A DNA stretch of 64,000 nucleotides from Rhodocollybia butyracea. Lineage: Eukaryota > Basidiomycota > Agaricomycetes > Agaricales > Omphalotaceae. The stretch covers positions 1 to 64,000 of the forward strand of contig JADNRY010000021.1 in the NCBI GenBank assembly GCA_015501585.1, read 5' to 3'. The position numbers and the translations under genes are program-made. The notes beneath the pieces are model-generated. The model searched no databases, was not told where the DNA came from, and saw only the letters and a list, made by a program, of their open reading frames with translations. Below, piece by piece: positions 8,906-21,151 of this stretch (the first letter of the stretch is position 1; each line of letters opens with the position of its first letter).

Positions 8906-11900
8906 CCATAGACCCGTACATAACTTTAAACTTGCCGAGTACTCCATCAAGACCACTGAAGAAGGTAGGGATGAGATTTAATCGGTTTTAATCTATGATT
9001 ACACGAGTCTAATCATCAAGTAAGTGAGTAGCTTTTGCTGCAGCTTTAGCAAACTCACCGATACATTTCCACCTCGTAAGGTCGCAAGTGAAATGTTGAT
9101 TCTGACTCGCCTTGTACGGCCGAAAGTAGTGGTGAGTCACATTGTCTCTATCGAGACACGTGCGCTCAAGCATTGCTCAGCATATGCTTATGACACCAGG
9201 TGAGACAGAGAGCACCAGCTTATTTTACGAGGGCAATTTATTGCCGAGTTTCTGTTCTGAAGATTGTGTGCCTTAATGCTTTTTTTGGTAATTACTCCCG
9301 TTAAAAGTGGAGCTTCGATTTAACTAATTAGGAGTGAGGCGCTTAGATAACAGACCCATTTCGTCATAACAGAATATCCGAATCGTAGTATAAAAAGATG
9401 TTGGGATACGTCGTTGAATTGTCTTTGTTCGAACCAGTGGATGAAGAATCTTCAATGCTGAGATGTTGATAGAAAGGTGGTGAGGAAATACTTAAGAGAG
9501 ATGTCAGACTTGTCATCGCTGAGCCGAGGAAATATAGAGATAGAGGCAGTGAACCAGGTTCTATGTTCAACATTATTATCTAGTCACCATTTCCTTGACT
9601 GGTTCTGTGCACTTGACCTAACAAAGATGAGAACAAGGATTTTTTTGAGCTGAAAATTCACGTACAGATACCCAATCCGGCTGGGATACGAAAAAATCGA
9701 CCCGGCCTCAGTACTCAGTACTCAGTCACGGCACTCGACCCAACCAAATGAATATGTGTGAGCCTCGTTTAGCGTAGGCTCTAGTGAAGCCATATCCGAT
9801 GCGGCGTGAACGCGTGAACCACGGCGAATGCCATATACAACTTATGTATGCTCAGAAGATCCTGGTTGCACTCTTCAGCACTTGCAAGCATCGCGACCGC
9901 CTCGGCTCAGAACCTCCCGGACGTTCCCGATCCTTCCCTTTCCAGTGCATATACAACATCTAACATATTGTAACCTGTTAGATGACCTACTAACTGCTGC
10001 TAGTTCCAATTTACGACATCCACAAAGGTTCTTTGGCTCTGATCTGCCATACCATCCAACGTTATGAGATAGAAAGAATCTCTTTCGGAATTCAATGGAT
10101 TGCAGTCATTGCTACTCCTGACGGAGGAACGAACGCAGATTTTTGGCATGACCAGGAAAGAGTTACCTCTGGAGTAAAATCATCTTATCAATTCAGAAAA
10201 AAATAGCATCCTTACCACACCCTCTCATATTGTACACTCTGATCATACATGTCTATCTACCTTGCCAGGTTGCCCGAGTAACCGCCACGCGAGAGCGCTG
10301 GCCCACTTCTAGTCTTCTCTCTGTCTCGCCAGGTGTGTTTTCTGGTATTTGGTATTCTCTCATATGCTTATTCTTCTCATTGTCTCGCCAGTATTTCGAG
10401 TGTTTTACCCACCCTACGTATTCTCCCTTTCCTTCTGTGTTGTATTGTAGTATGTACAGATGTAACCCATCGTTCGCCCTTCGCAATCCATTCCTGGGCT
10501 GTTTAGGCCGTGTTTTGGCTACTCCCGTGTCTTCAGACGACTTGTACTACTGTTGAAGAAGATATGAATGTGAATTAAATGGCTCATCTAAGTCTCAGGC
10601 GTTCAGCAGAGACAGATCCAAGGGCACAGTTGTACTGTCAGAGACAGATCCAAGGGCACAGTTGTACTGTCAGAGAAGACATGAATGAGATTTTAATGAC
10701 ACCCACCAGAGTACTGTTGCATCGCACTGTTGATGACAGGTTGAGCCTGGGCCGAGGGGCGGACAAAAAATTCACGGAAGAGGGTGACCATGCGAGTCCG
10801 TTGGCATGGGTAGCTGAGTGAGCAGGTGGTGATAGGAAGACAAGAGGAAAGCAATTTGAAAGCAATTGCGACGAACAATCTCGAACAATCCAAGGATGGT
10901 CAAAGCGATATCTCGTGATCGGCGATCTCCGATCATACTATAATATAAGTACCTGTCTTTTCCTCTTTTCTGAAGAGAATACTCGTATGTAGGGGGAAAC
11001 TTTTATTCATCCATAACGCCAGCCTCACTGTAGTGGCAAAGATATATCTGTTGTAACTTTAGTAGATACTTGCCAAGATATCTTGTGGTCACGGATCTCG
11101 AGATACTTATCGCGTACTAGGTCGTTTGCAATCGCTTTTCTCTTGTCTTTCAACTACCACCTGCTCACCTAGATACCCAGGCCTCTAACACCAATAGACT
11201 TGGATAATCACTCTCTCTCATGCCATACCTCTGATATCGTCAGCTGTCGATGCCTTTAACTCTACCGGACTTGCAGAGTCACCTCCGAGTCCGCATGTGC
11301 TGGTCCAGGCCAAAACATCTAATATTGATGGACATGAACCACAAAACTGTCAAATGTGAATCAAATGCATGATTTTGAACAATGGAGCTTTGACAAGTAG
11401 AACTGGTGGCAGTTGATCAAGGAAATTTCGAGGCAGTGGCTTTATCTAAATGTAGTCTATCTACATCAATGTATTGATCGTGAGATACGTCGTTTATAAG
11501 AGACTATAATGGATGGTGATTTAAAGTGGAGAGGACTTGAATGCAGCGAGCCCAAGGCAGGAGTCTCCTTGAGAAGCGAATTCAAAGTAGCATTTAAATG
11601 GGTTTTTGAGATGACTTAAATGGTATTTAAGTAAATAGTGGTGCGGGTTTTCGAGAGCTTTCCAGGGGGAGCACTGGAGAAAAATAAAAGTTGAATAGAT
11701 ATCAAAGCAAAGGTACTGTAAACACTACGCGTCGCTACTGACGACCACATGACAATCACGTTACCTACTTTAAATACCTACGTATCAAGGTCACGGTCTT
11801 TTTCACAAGCTTCTTGACTTCTTACTCCCATCATCTCTCGCCACCATATCGTACGATCTCCAAGTATCGCCGGATAGACATAAGATTCCTTTCATTTGTC

Positions 11901-12246
11901 ATCTGTAAGTGTTCGTCCTATCTATGGGACGTTTCCAGGTACCCAGTATTGAAATATATCTTAAAGTTATTTACAGATGGCGTTTTGTTGGAAGCGTTCA
12001 ATATTTAGATGATATGGTACTTATCTTCACACAAGGTACATCAAAAGAATTCAACGGTCATTGCTTTGCAAATCAACACCACGCTCCTTGCCACCCCCTA
12101 TGCACTTCGACGATGGATGATCGATCATTTTGATATGCCTTGGCGTGAGCCCTCACAACACAGAACCTAACGATATCTTCTATTAAGCACACAGAACCTA
12201 ATGGAATCTTCCATTAAGCTCACCCTAGCTCTGTACTTGTCCTACT
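8906..12246. other. 3.3-kb stretch without a recognisable gene
   Basis: I find no ORF with family similarity, no convincing chain of splice sites and no RNA gene. Present are a perfect 32-bp tandem duplication (10,609-10,672), AT-rich spacer and, at the end (about 12,170-12,240), a promoter-proximal sequence shared with copy A containing two imperfect copies of AACCTAA-TCTTCYATTAAG. It separates the two duplicated membrane-protein units. Confidence 0.45.
10609..10672 (+). repeat. perfect 32-bp tandem duplication
   Basis: The 32-bp unit starting GAGACAGATCCAAGGGCACA occurs twice head to tail with no mismatch. Probably a recent slippage or repair duplication; no function seen. Confidence 0.9.
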
Positions 12247-13973
12247 ATGCTCATTCCATACCAGTTGAACGCATCTGCAAACTCAGTCGCAAACATCACT
12301 GAAAGCTTGTCGGTGTCCACCACCACTATTCTCGAAGATAACACACTAGGAACATGCAGTGGTATACGCTGCCGGACTGCGCTCCAAATTTTCTGGAGTT
12401 GCACTAGCGTGCTCATCGCTTGTATTTGGGTATCAATTCATCCCAACATTCCGGGACCGAGGGATAGGTGGTGGCGAGTTCTAGCAGAGAAGATATTCTT
12501 GATGCTGATCACTCTGACCGTACCAGAGATGATGTTGTTTTGGGCAATTCGTGATTGGTCCTCTGCGAGACTACTTGCAACACGTACGAACCTTGAATCT
12601 TTCAATCTTCTACTAGATTCACTGATATAACGTAACATGTACTAGGTCTCAAAATGATTGGATGGACAAAGACCCATGCATTCTTTGCGCTGATGGGAGG
12701 ATTTGCCCTATATGAAGGCAAAGAATTCATTTGTGTTTTGCGAATCATGCCAATATCGGAGGAACACCAAAACATTCAAGATTGCATCGCTGGTGCCTCT
12801 TGTAACACTAGCGAGTTGGATGATCGCTCACTTCTAGCTCATGCACACTTCATTGGTCAAATGACCAAACATGAGGTCAAGGACCGCAGTCACAGCGATG
12901 CGTTCTCCAAATTCATTGCTGTTGCCCAAACCACTTGGTTGGTCATTCAACTTGTGGCTAGAGCCGCTCGAGGTCTTCCTGCCACTGAGCTTGAAATCAT
13001 GACTGCTGCCTTTGTCTTCATGAATCTTCTGTTGTATTTCTTCTGGTGGAACAAACCACAGGGAGTAGAGTGTCCTATTCGCATTCAACGAACTCGAAAG
13101 GTGACTGCGGATTTTGATCACTCTGAAATCGCTAGCTCTGTATCTTTACAGCCTCCATCTACATTCTCTGAACAAGATTTTTCCACTATTGAAGCAGGGG
13201 ATGGTGGGGAAGATCCCACTTTTCCTTCAACTGTTAAAGCAAGGGACGGTGGGAAAGATCTCACTATTCCTTCACTGCCTGCTCCCCGGAAGGAGCCGCA
13301 ATTCTCCTTATCCACTCTTACTAGTATCCTCAAAACTATTCCACATGCTGTCTTGCATTGGATGCATCTGACAATGACATTCCTTGCTGCAAGCATACAC
13401 CTAGTCTGGCGATCCATTTGCCATGAATTTCGTGGCAGATTTGGGGCAAAATATGATCATTCGAATACAATAGTCAAAAATTTCTGGATTGTGTTATTCG
13501 TGATCATGTGTCCGTTCATTTTCATCGCACGGTTAGCGGCCTTCACATTTGGCGATTTAGATAGATGTGCAGAAAAAGTCCTTTCTTTTGAAGGTCATCT
13601 AGGTATACCCCGAGTCAACAGGGAAAGTCCTTCCATGATTCTTATCTGCTATGGTGCAGCGGAAATCTTTGGCGCTATTCACTGCGCTGCTTTGGCGCTA
13701 ACTTTTCCAAGTGCCAGGGAACAGTTACTATGGAAGATATCTTCGTTGACTGTTGTAGGTGCTCCAGCAATTGTGTTTATCAATTACCGTTTCAAGGAGT
13801 ATACCGGCATGGCTGCCACGGATTCTGTTTTGCATATTTTGGTGATACTGGTTCTTGTCCTATATCCACTTGCTCGTAGTACTCTCATTGTACTGGCATT
13901 CACGGAGTTGAAACATCTACCTTCTGGGGCTTTAGAGACTATTCAATGGACGACGTTTTTCCCACATATCTAG
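12247..13973 (+). CDS. multi-pass membrane protein, copy B (intact, uncharacterised family)
   Basis: Two exons, 12247-12583 and 12646-13973, give about 554 residues with consistent phase. The N-terminus has a Ser/Thr-rich segment followed by hydrophobic stretches: LQIFWSCTSVLIACIWVSI, FLMLITLTVPEMMLFW, FVFMNLLLYFFWW, MTFLAASIHLVW, WIVLFVIMCPFIFIARL and VILVLVLYPLARSTLIVLAF. A long acidic and Pro-rich loop lies between the fourth and fifth. The end, IQWTTFFPHI, is typical of this abundant Agaricomycete family. No enzymatic motif is visible and function is unknown. The start is the ATG before LIPYQLNASANS, which copy A shares. Copy A lies 5,378 bp upstream in the same orientation. Confidence 0.85.
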
Positions 13974-14144
13974 TTGTTCATTCCTTCTACTCATACATGT
14001 TACTTCTGTCTCACTCTTCCTTACTCTCATCTTGGCACTCTTACTTTGTCATCTCACAATAAGATATCATGCATATCAACATCATGATTGTGAGTTGTTC
14101 TTTCTTCTAGTGTAGCTTGTCGTCGCTCTCAACGTCAAGCTTCC

Positions 14145-14345
14145 AGGAGCTATGTATAGAAGACTTTGAACGAGTAATCACTGAAGTCATCGATAGATGA
14201 ATTATCTCGGTTACACTGTGGAGGAATAATGACGTCGCCGTATATAGAACTTCAATCAGTGGACCCCCCACTACAATGGCTATATGCAACGGCGAACGAC
14301 CACTACAAGGAAATGTTTAATTGGATGTTCGATTTGAAAACCGTT
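14145..14345 (+). pseudogene. alpha/beta-hydrolase gene fragment D
   Basis: Fourth copy of the dispersed hydrolase fragment, with QWLYATANDHYKEM readable near 14,275-14,320. It follows membrane-protein copy B and abuts the 3' flank of the NTPase gene, the same order as at 1.75-2.1 kb. Confidence 0.55.
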
Positions 14346-14545
14346 GCCAGCAAGATGAAAAGAAAGGAAAAAATCATGACATTCATACATAGAAAAAAAA
14401 TCATAGCAATTCAGAAGTGAAAGTATATTTTATTACACATCGAAAGTGACCAGCATAATCACTGCGAGCAGCCGCGTTAATCAAGAAGCTATCAGCCGGT
14501 GATGCGCGGGTGGCTGAGTGCGATGAAGATGTCTCGAGATCCCGA

Positions 14546-16681
14546 TCATGTTCGACGGACCTTTTTAACATGACGGCTACTGTTGGGATTCCTGGCCAGA
14601 CTCGGTAGGGACGATGATGAAACGCCCTTTCGTTTCTCATTGCTCTTAGGGTCATCAACCGAACTGGAAGTCGTCACGCCGTCCATTGGTTCTCCTTCCT
14701 CCATCTCATCTAGCATACCCCGTGCTATCACATTCTCCGTTTTCGGTTGCTTCCTTAGAGCACGCCATTCTAGCGTTTTCCGAGCATAATCAACCATGCT
14801 GGGGTCGTCTGGGAGTGGAACTCCAAGATAAAACACCCTGCCATCAGTGAGTCCTTCAGCAATTGGAGGGGCAAAATACGCAGGCTCGATCGCCCAAGTT
14901 CGATCCCTGGTAGAAGGAAGAACGTCAGGCGCAACACAGAGGTACATAACTTCAGCAGGTTTGGAAAACCTGGCTTCCACGATGTTTTTAACCTCTTCGA
15001 TGAAACCAGTAGCCTCTTCCGAGGTATGCTCATGGCCTTGGGGTCCGGAAATGATCTGGATATAGACGATGAGAATATGTTTGGGCAGATCCCAAAGGAA
15101 GAAGGACTTAAAGAATAGGTTATTCGTGTTTTTGAGGACAAAGTAGTGCATGAAATCAAATTGGGAACTAGCAGGAAGACCGTCGTATACAACCGACAGT
15201 CTCTCCATCCTAGGAAAGTCTTCGTACACCGGCAAGTCGGAAGAGGTGGTTTGGAAGAAGTAGAATTCTGTATTCAGTCGCACCATCGGTTGCATTGGAG
15301 GCAAGTCCTTTTCGCATTTTGTAAGGACTTTATGCACATACCGCTCGTACATGTTGGCTGCGAAAGAGGTGGATTTCGCCTCCACGAAAAAGAGTGCAAA
15401 GAGCTCGCCTCTCTGCTCATCTGTCAGAGTTCTCTCCCCGTTTTCCATCACCTCCGCAATGTACGGCGATTTCCAGACAACTGCGAAAGTATCTGCACTC
15501 CACCATAGGTCCCGATTCTCCCGCTCCTTCAAGTCGAGCGCGCAGATGCGATGTGATAATCGAGATCCCCATTCGGAACACTCCACCAGAGCTTCTCTAT
15601 CTCCGAGGTAAGTATTGATGAATTCTATTGCCATTTGCCAAGCGAGAAAGACATTATTAGGTACAGTTTTGAGCGAGGTAGGAGATCTGAGATAGGTGTA
15701 GATGTCGCGCGCCGCATAGCCATAGCGGTTGATAGCTTCGTTTATGAGGAGCTCTGTCACCTGAGCGACTATGTCCATGTCCATGAGTTGACCTTGATCC
15801 CGCTTTGCTTGCAAGAACGCCTTGTGCTCGTTCGCAAGATCGCCGGCAGAAGTCCTAGATCCTTTTCCGGCCCAGTAGATGATACGTTCCTCAAAATCGT
15901 GTTGTTCTTTCTGAGATTTCCAACTAAAAGGATTAGCTGGTTCAGTATACGATACCACGATACCAGTAAACGTATAACTTACCCCTGGTGAAGTAGCTCA
16001 CGGTTCCAAAGTGGAAGTCCAATCTCAATTGCATCCCTCGAGCGAACCCACGTCTGACAACGAGCCGGGAAGTTAGGCAAGGTTGGTTGGACGATAAAGA
16101 TGTCTCCTGATCCCTTGATCAACTCCGAAGACACGTTCTTATCCCCTTCCCAATCTACTAGGACCCATACAGGAGGTTTGGCAGTAAACTTCTCGTTCTT
16201 GTACTCTTTCTTTGGCTCAGGAAGGCTTTTGATGGTGAAAATTGAGTCGTTGACGGGCACGTAGATTTTTCCCTCATAAAAGAACACCATGTCGGTATCG
16301 CTGTAAAAACAGACGGGAGCGGCGAGCAGGCCTGTAACAGAATCTTCCTCGTGCAAGTTGAGGCCCAAGAGTACAAAAAGCAGGAAGTACAACAGCATGC
16401 TCTTGCCTGTGAATCCTTCAGATACATATAGAGGCATAGATTGTTGAACACATACCAACGCCCACCTGGCCTGTAATGAGGACTCCTCCCCGACCCTGAT
16501 TTTGATAGACCTTGGCAATCCGTTTTACGGCCTCACAGTAGTCGGGTAAGAGTAGAATTTCACCAGTGACGGTGTCATCCAGCATGGGGGAGAGAAGAAA
16601 CTTGTCTGGTACGACCTGTAAAACAGTTCCTGCGGGAAGTTCTAGGGGTGCCCCAACTGCGTCGTCAACTTGGTCACCCAT
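14546..16681 (-). CDS. P-loop NTPase of a multi-copy Agaricomycete family
   Basis: Exons 16681-16456, 16406-15983 and 15923-14546 join in phase to about 675 residues. The Walker A motif is GQVGVGKS, split by the first intron, and a Walker-B-like segment VWVLVDWEG follows about 120 residues later. The rest is a long helical region ending in a basic Ser-rich tail (PSLARNPNSSRHVKKVRR). The family resembles the NTPases found beside Crinkler/RHS-type proteins in fungi; a role is not established. Upstream, on the same strand from 16,767, another frame reads MSHTEDYEWLYQNQW and LPATHIWYQYTEWVTKL and would fuse to this protein if the C4 run at 16,645-16,648 had one more base. The true N-terminus is therefore probably 16,767. 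A truncated copy lies at 5.75 kb. Confidence 0.75.
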
Positions 16682-16767
16682 TCAGTGTACTGATACCATA
16701 TGTGGGTCGCCGGCAGTTCTCGCCATTGGTTTTGATATAGCCACTCATAGTCCTCTGTGTGAGACAT

Positions 16768-17093
16768 TGATGAAGGTAGCCTGAGTGGTGAAATCGGACA
16801 AAACCGTGGACAGAAATGGACCCGGAAAGTTGTCTCGAACTCATATTATTTACTTTCATTATCCATTTATCTTTCTTTTCTCCCTTATATATGCTTGCGA
16901 TCCTTTCTATGTCTTTCTGCATCTCTATAACAAGGTCAAATGATGAATGACGTCATCGTATACTCCAACGATTCTGAGCGCTTCTTTTCTTTCTTGAGAA
17001 CCATCTGGCTACAAACGAAAGGTAACTTCCGTGCCCGTTCTACGATCTAAGCGATCAACTCTCATCGTGACCTGATCTCCAAGAATTGCTTCC
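16768..17093. promoter_or_regulatory. divergent intergenic region (NTPase / proline iminopeptidase)
   Basis: The 326 bp between the probable start codons of the minus-strand NTPase and the plus-strand peptidase must hold both promoters. I see AT-rich tracts near 16,860-16,900 but no unambiguous TATA box. Confidence 0.4.
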
Positions 17094-19051
17094 ATGTATC
17101 CCGACATCCAACCATACGAAACTTCCACACTGAAAGTGTCTGACATCCATACTCTCTAGTACGTAGCCAGATGTTCAGATCAAGATTACGTTCACCCATT
17201 CTTTATCTAAATCTTCAGCTATGAAATCAGTGGAAACAAAGACGGAACTCCTGGTACTACTCTTGGCCTTTGTGTGCTCAATTCCGGTTTTCTGACTGCG
17301 GATATCTTACAGTGATTTTTGTCCATGGTTAGCTTTAGCGATGATCTTTGTGACGACTGCTTTATACGATGATACATCTTTGCAGGTGGTCCAGGTCTGT
17401 ACCGTCTGAAAAAATACTTGCAAAACATGATTTATGTGCGTCTGATGGCTAGGCGGAGGTTGCGATGAGAAGGACAGATCGTTTTTCAATCCAAACAAAT
17501 ACAAGGTGTGTACCCAAAATGTCAAACACGATCGATGTAGATTGACCGGATCTCTCATAGATCATCCTTCTCGACCAACGAGGTGCTGGACGCAGCACAC
17601 CGTGAGCACTTTTATCCCATAATCCGAACATCATTCCAGCGTTCGCTTCCAGCTCTGCTTGCCTAGAAGAAAACACTACCTGGGATCTCGTAAAGGACTT
17701 GGAGAAACTGAGAGAAGCGCTGAAGATCGAGAAGTGGCATATTTTCGGAGGATCGTGGGTTCGTCGATAAATGTTTTTGCTCAAGATTCATATTTTCGCT
17801 AAGCTGACTTAAGGGATCTACGCTTTCTTTGGCGTATGCTCAAGTCCGTTCGCCTGTCGTTCTGTCGTCCACTTCTCATCTATGAATCAACAGTCTCATC
17901 CGGACCGAGTCAAGAGCTTGGTGTTAAGGTCCGCCTGTTTCTTCCTAACCCATACGCCGATTCAGCCCTGAGTGCCGTTGCAGAGGAATATTCATACTTA
18001 GGAAAAGGTCCGCATCCAGCTTACAATCTCCCCCAGCTGACTTGGAATCACAGCGAGCTCAAGTTTTTTTATCAAGAGGGTGCTTCTCATCTTTTCCCCG
18101 AGGCTTGGTGAGACCCTGCCTTTGACTTGTACGCGCGGGCCTCGTACTCAACCAAGGACAGGGATGAATACCTCGAGCCCATCCCGGAAGCCGAAAGGCA
18201 CGATATGATACTTGCTTATCACGCGCAGCTGAATTCAGTCGACGAAGGAACGAAAATCCGGGCTGCTAAAGCGTGGAGCAAGTGGGAGTGCGTTCAAAAT
18301 ACTCTCATCTTCTCTCATCTTCCTGCTATTCTTAGCAATCGCTGACGAGAATTTAGAATGACGACATCTAAGCTCTACGTCGATCCTTCCTACGTCAAAC
18401 GCGCAGAGAGCGATGATTTTGCAAAGTGGGCATGCTCAAGTCAAAATTGCTACAAAGTCGTCCGAATATTGAACTTGGTTAATCTCAGTGCTTTCGCCCG
18501 GATCGAGAATCACTATTTCGTCAACGATGTGGGTTCCCATCTTCGGAGTCCGCAGTAACTGATGATTTAATACACTGTTGTTAGGGCTTCATGAGAGATG
18601 GCCAGCTATTGGAGAAACAGGAGATCGATAAGATGTACGTCCAAAGATACGTCCAAAGATACCACGTTCGGTTTAATTAAAAATACTCGTTTTAGTCGCC
18701 ATATTCCCTGCATCGTGGTACAAGGAAGATACGATGTTGTTTGCCCGGTACGGTCTTTCAATAGGTCACCTATCTTGACCCTCTGCTGAACGCTTGGAAT
18801 GATAGGCAACCACGGCCTACGCCCTCAAAAAGGTACAGCCTTCGTCATAATTGAACCCATCTGCGAAACTGACTGTGCCAAGGTATGGCCTGAGCTCGAA
18901 CTTCATATCGTCCCCGATGCAGGCCACTCTTCTCGGGAGATCGGTATAGCTAAGCTCTTGGTTGAAGTAAGCCATTTGGGTTGTCTTGTCATGCTGAACA
19001 TTTTTCTCATTTATGCTTCCATAGGCTACTGATAAGTTTGCGAACAAGTAG
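17094..19051 (+). CDS. proline iminopeptidase (EC 3.4.11.5), 19 exons
   Basis: A complete alpha/beta-hydrolase that removes N-terminal proline from peptides, hidden by 18 introns. Exons: 17094-17158, 17219-17253, 17313-17327, 17386-17394, 17453-17505, 17561-17601, 17653-17758, 17814-17843, 17894-17928, 17984-18007, 18054-18107, 18162-18287, 18357-18425, 18489-18528, 18585-18634, 18696-18747, 18806-18832, 18883-18966 and 19025-19051. The protein starts MYPDIQPYETSTLKVSDIHT. It contains the oxyanion motif HGGPGGGC, LLDQRGAGRSTP, the nucleophile box GGSWGSTLSLAYAQ, RYDVVCP (acid region) and PDAGHSSRE (catalytic His). All junctions keep phase and no lesion is seen. One exon is 9 nt (VHG|GP|GGG region). 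The ATG is preceded by an in-frame stop at 17,073. Confidence 0.92.
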
Positions 19052-19197
19052 ATTGGCTTATCGATAACATATTTGTACTATATTTTAGCCTGTTATGAAC
19101 CATACTTCGAGTGTTACAGACAATTACTGTCTGGGTAGATAAAAGAAAGTCCTCCAGTTGTTAAATAATCTATAAATTCTATAAATTCTATCATTCA

Positions 19198-21029
19198 TTA
19201 CAGCCCTTTACGCAAACCCTCAACTCCCGCATTCCCATTAATCAGCTCAACCTCTCCGACCTCCTTACACCCAAGCTCATCATCCCCTCCCTCATTCCTC
19301 AAAAACCCATCCTCACCCAGAACAACCCTATGCCCCCTCTCACTACCCGTCTTACACTTAACCTCCTTACTCATCAACGCAAGCCACTCAAGCACCGGCT
19401 TCGTCGACCACCGCTCCTTCCCCGAACTATCATTAAACCACCCCAAATGGCCTCCGCCCGAAGTCAACACCATCACCGCATACCCATTCCCTGCTCCATG
19501 CATCGGGACGTACTGCACCACAGGATCGTCAGCGGAGTTGATCGCGAGGTACGGGATGGTGATGTCCCCGACGAGTTCATGCGAAGACATGGCTTTGTAG
19601 TACTCGTTCACGTGCGCGTACGGCCACAGCGGTGGGGGCCCGCCGACCTGGGAGAGGAAGACCTGGTCGAAGTTCGTGAGGGTCATTTGCGAGACGGACA
19701 TGAGGGGCTTGAGGGCGTCGGCGATGGGGAGGCGGGGGTCTGCCATGAGAGCTGTGTGGTGCTGCTTTGCGACGTTCATGAGGTTGGTGCCGAGGGCGTT
19801 GTTGTAGATGTTTCTGCCGATGAGGGTTCCGGAGAGACTGGGAGGGTTCGATTGAGCGATTGAGGGAGTGAGAAATGAGAACATGAGTTTGCACTTACAT
19901 ATCGCTGTTGGCTGCCAGATCCCATGGCTATTCAAACAAACCTTTCACTTTAGCAATCTCTCCGATAACGAGTAAGTAAAGAGCTTTTGCTTACGTTCGC
20001 CAATGCACATACAGAGCTAAGCCGACTCTTTTCTCCTTCCTGTGCGATATACCGGGTCATGATATTCGATCCTAACGAAAACGCGAGCCCCAGAAGGACT
20101 GCTCGAGGATACCGATGGGATATGTAGATTAACGCCTGTCGAAAGTCGTCTGTTCCGCCTGCAGAGTAGAACTTTGGGCTGGTGATAGCTACGCCGCCGC
20201 CTGGATTGTTATAAGGTTGAAGGTTTCGGGTTTAGCATTGTCAAAAAGAACAGATTAGGATACGCATACGTACAACCACGAGAATGAGGAACAACAGCTC
20301 GGTAGCCTAATCCGCCCTTTTCGACAGGTTTGATAACGTGCGTTAGGACAGACTTGATGTATGGCTCGTAGGATCCTATGAGCAAGTTAACGTTAACGTT
20401 GATAAATGGTAGGTGGAAGCATATGAGAAATCGTCTAACCTCCAGTCAAGCCATGAAGCATCACGACAATGGGGGTATCATCGCTGAGTGCATAGTCGTC
20501 TATTGGGGCAAAGTCGAGACCACTATAGCAATAGGCAGTAATCAGAGCTCAGTATGACAGCCTAGCAGATCGCGGGTAGCTCACAGTGTACCGCCGTCTA
20601 CAAGCTGGAGAAGCTGCCTAAACACAACAAGTTTTACAGAGTTTCAAGCAGATACAGAAGTGACATACCTCCGATACCAAACACTATCCACTTGCGAGAT
20701 ATCCGCAAACACAGAGTATGTTGTTTGAATATGCCCACTTTTACGGTGAAAGGGTAATATAGTTGATAAGAAAGGATGTAACAAGGATGTAACAAGGGAT
20801 GTCAGTAGAGAACCAAGTAAAATGGTTAGAAATGATAGAACACGCACTTGTTCATCCACCACGTCGGCTCAAAAGGCGTAAAAAGACTCTGACATTTCTC
20901 CTGAACCAGATTCCTAAGCGATTCTGAAGCTTTCTCCTGAGGATTTACCGTCTGAAGCGGAATTTGCGCAGTCTTGGGTGCGAAATGGACGAGCGGAGGA
21001 GCGGAAGTGGAGCAACCGAGGAATCCCAT
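19198..21029 (-). CDS. EMB8/YheT-like alpha/beta-hydrolase (ABHD1/3 group)
   Basis: Eight exons join in phase to 446 residues: 21029-20848, 20737-20669, 20617-20585, 20522-20440, 20375-20277, 20200-19995, 19927-19899 and 19837-19198. Seen in order: WWMNNGHIQTTYSVFADIS, PIVVMLHGLTGGSYEPYIKS, AVVPHSRGGGVAITSPKFYS, the nucleophile LAFSLGSNIMTRY, INSADDPVV (acid) and SGGGHLGWF (His). This matches the EMB8/YheT family of esterases or acyltransferase-like hydrolases; substrates are unknown here. The C-terminus is a charged tail. It is head-to-head with the small gene at 21.15 kb. Four fragments resembling its WPYAHVNEYYKAMS region are scattered at 1.9-14.3 kb. Confidence 0.88.
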
Positions 21030-21151
21030 AGCCGGCGAGAAAGTGGGCGCCTAAACGTCTTTGGTTTGCTTTATACCAACTTTCTAGAGGCCCGGGGTAA
21101 AACGAGCCCAAGCGCGTCGGGAGTGTCGAATTAGAGGGGATCTACTGTTAC
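21030..21151. promoter_or_regulatory. short bidirectional promoter region
   Basis: Only 122 bp separate the start codons of the hydrolase (minus) and the small gene at 21,152 (plus), so the promoters must overlap. No clear TATA box is seen. Confidence 0.4.

Noticed and set aside
10230..10556. A 108-codon ORF
   Set aside because: Pyrimidine-rich chance frame with no family match; a repeated TCTCGCCAG motif only mimics splice acceptors.
19330..19863. Plus-strand 177-codon ORF
   Set aside because: Antisense of the hydrolase last exon; composition is low-complexity with no similarity.
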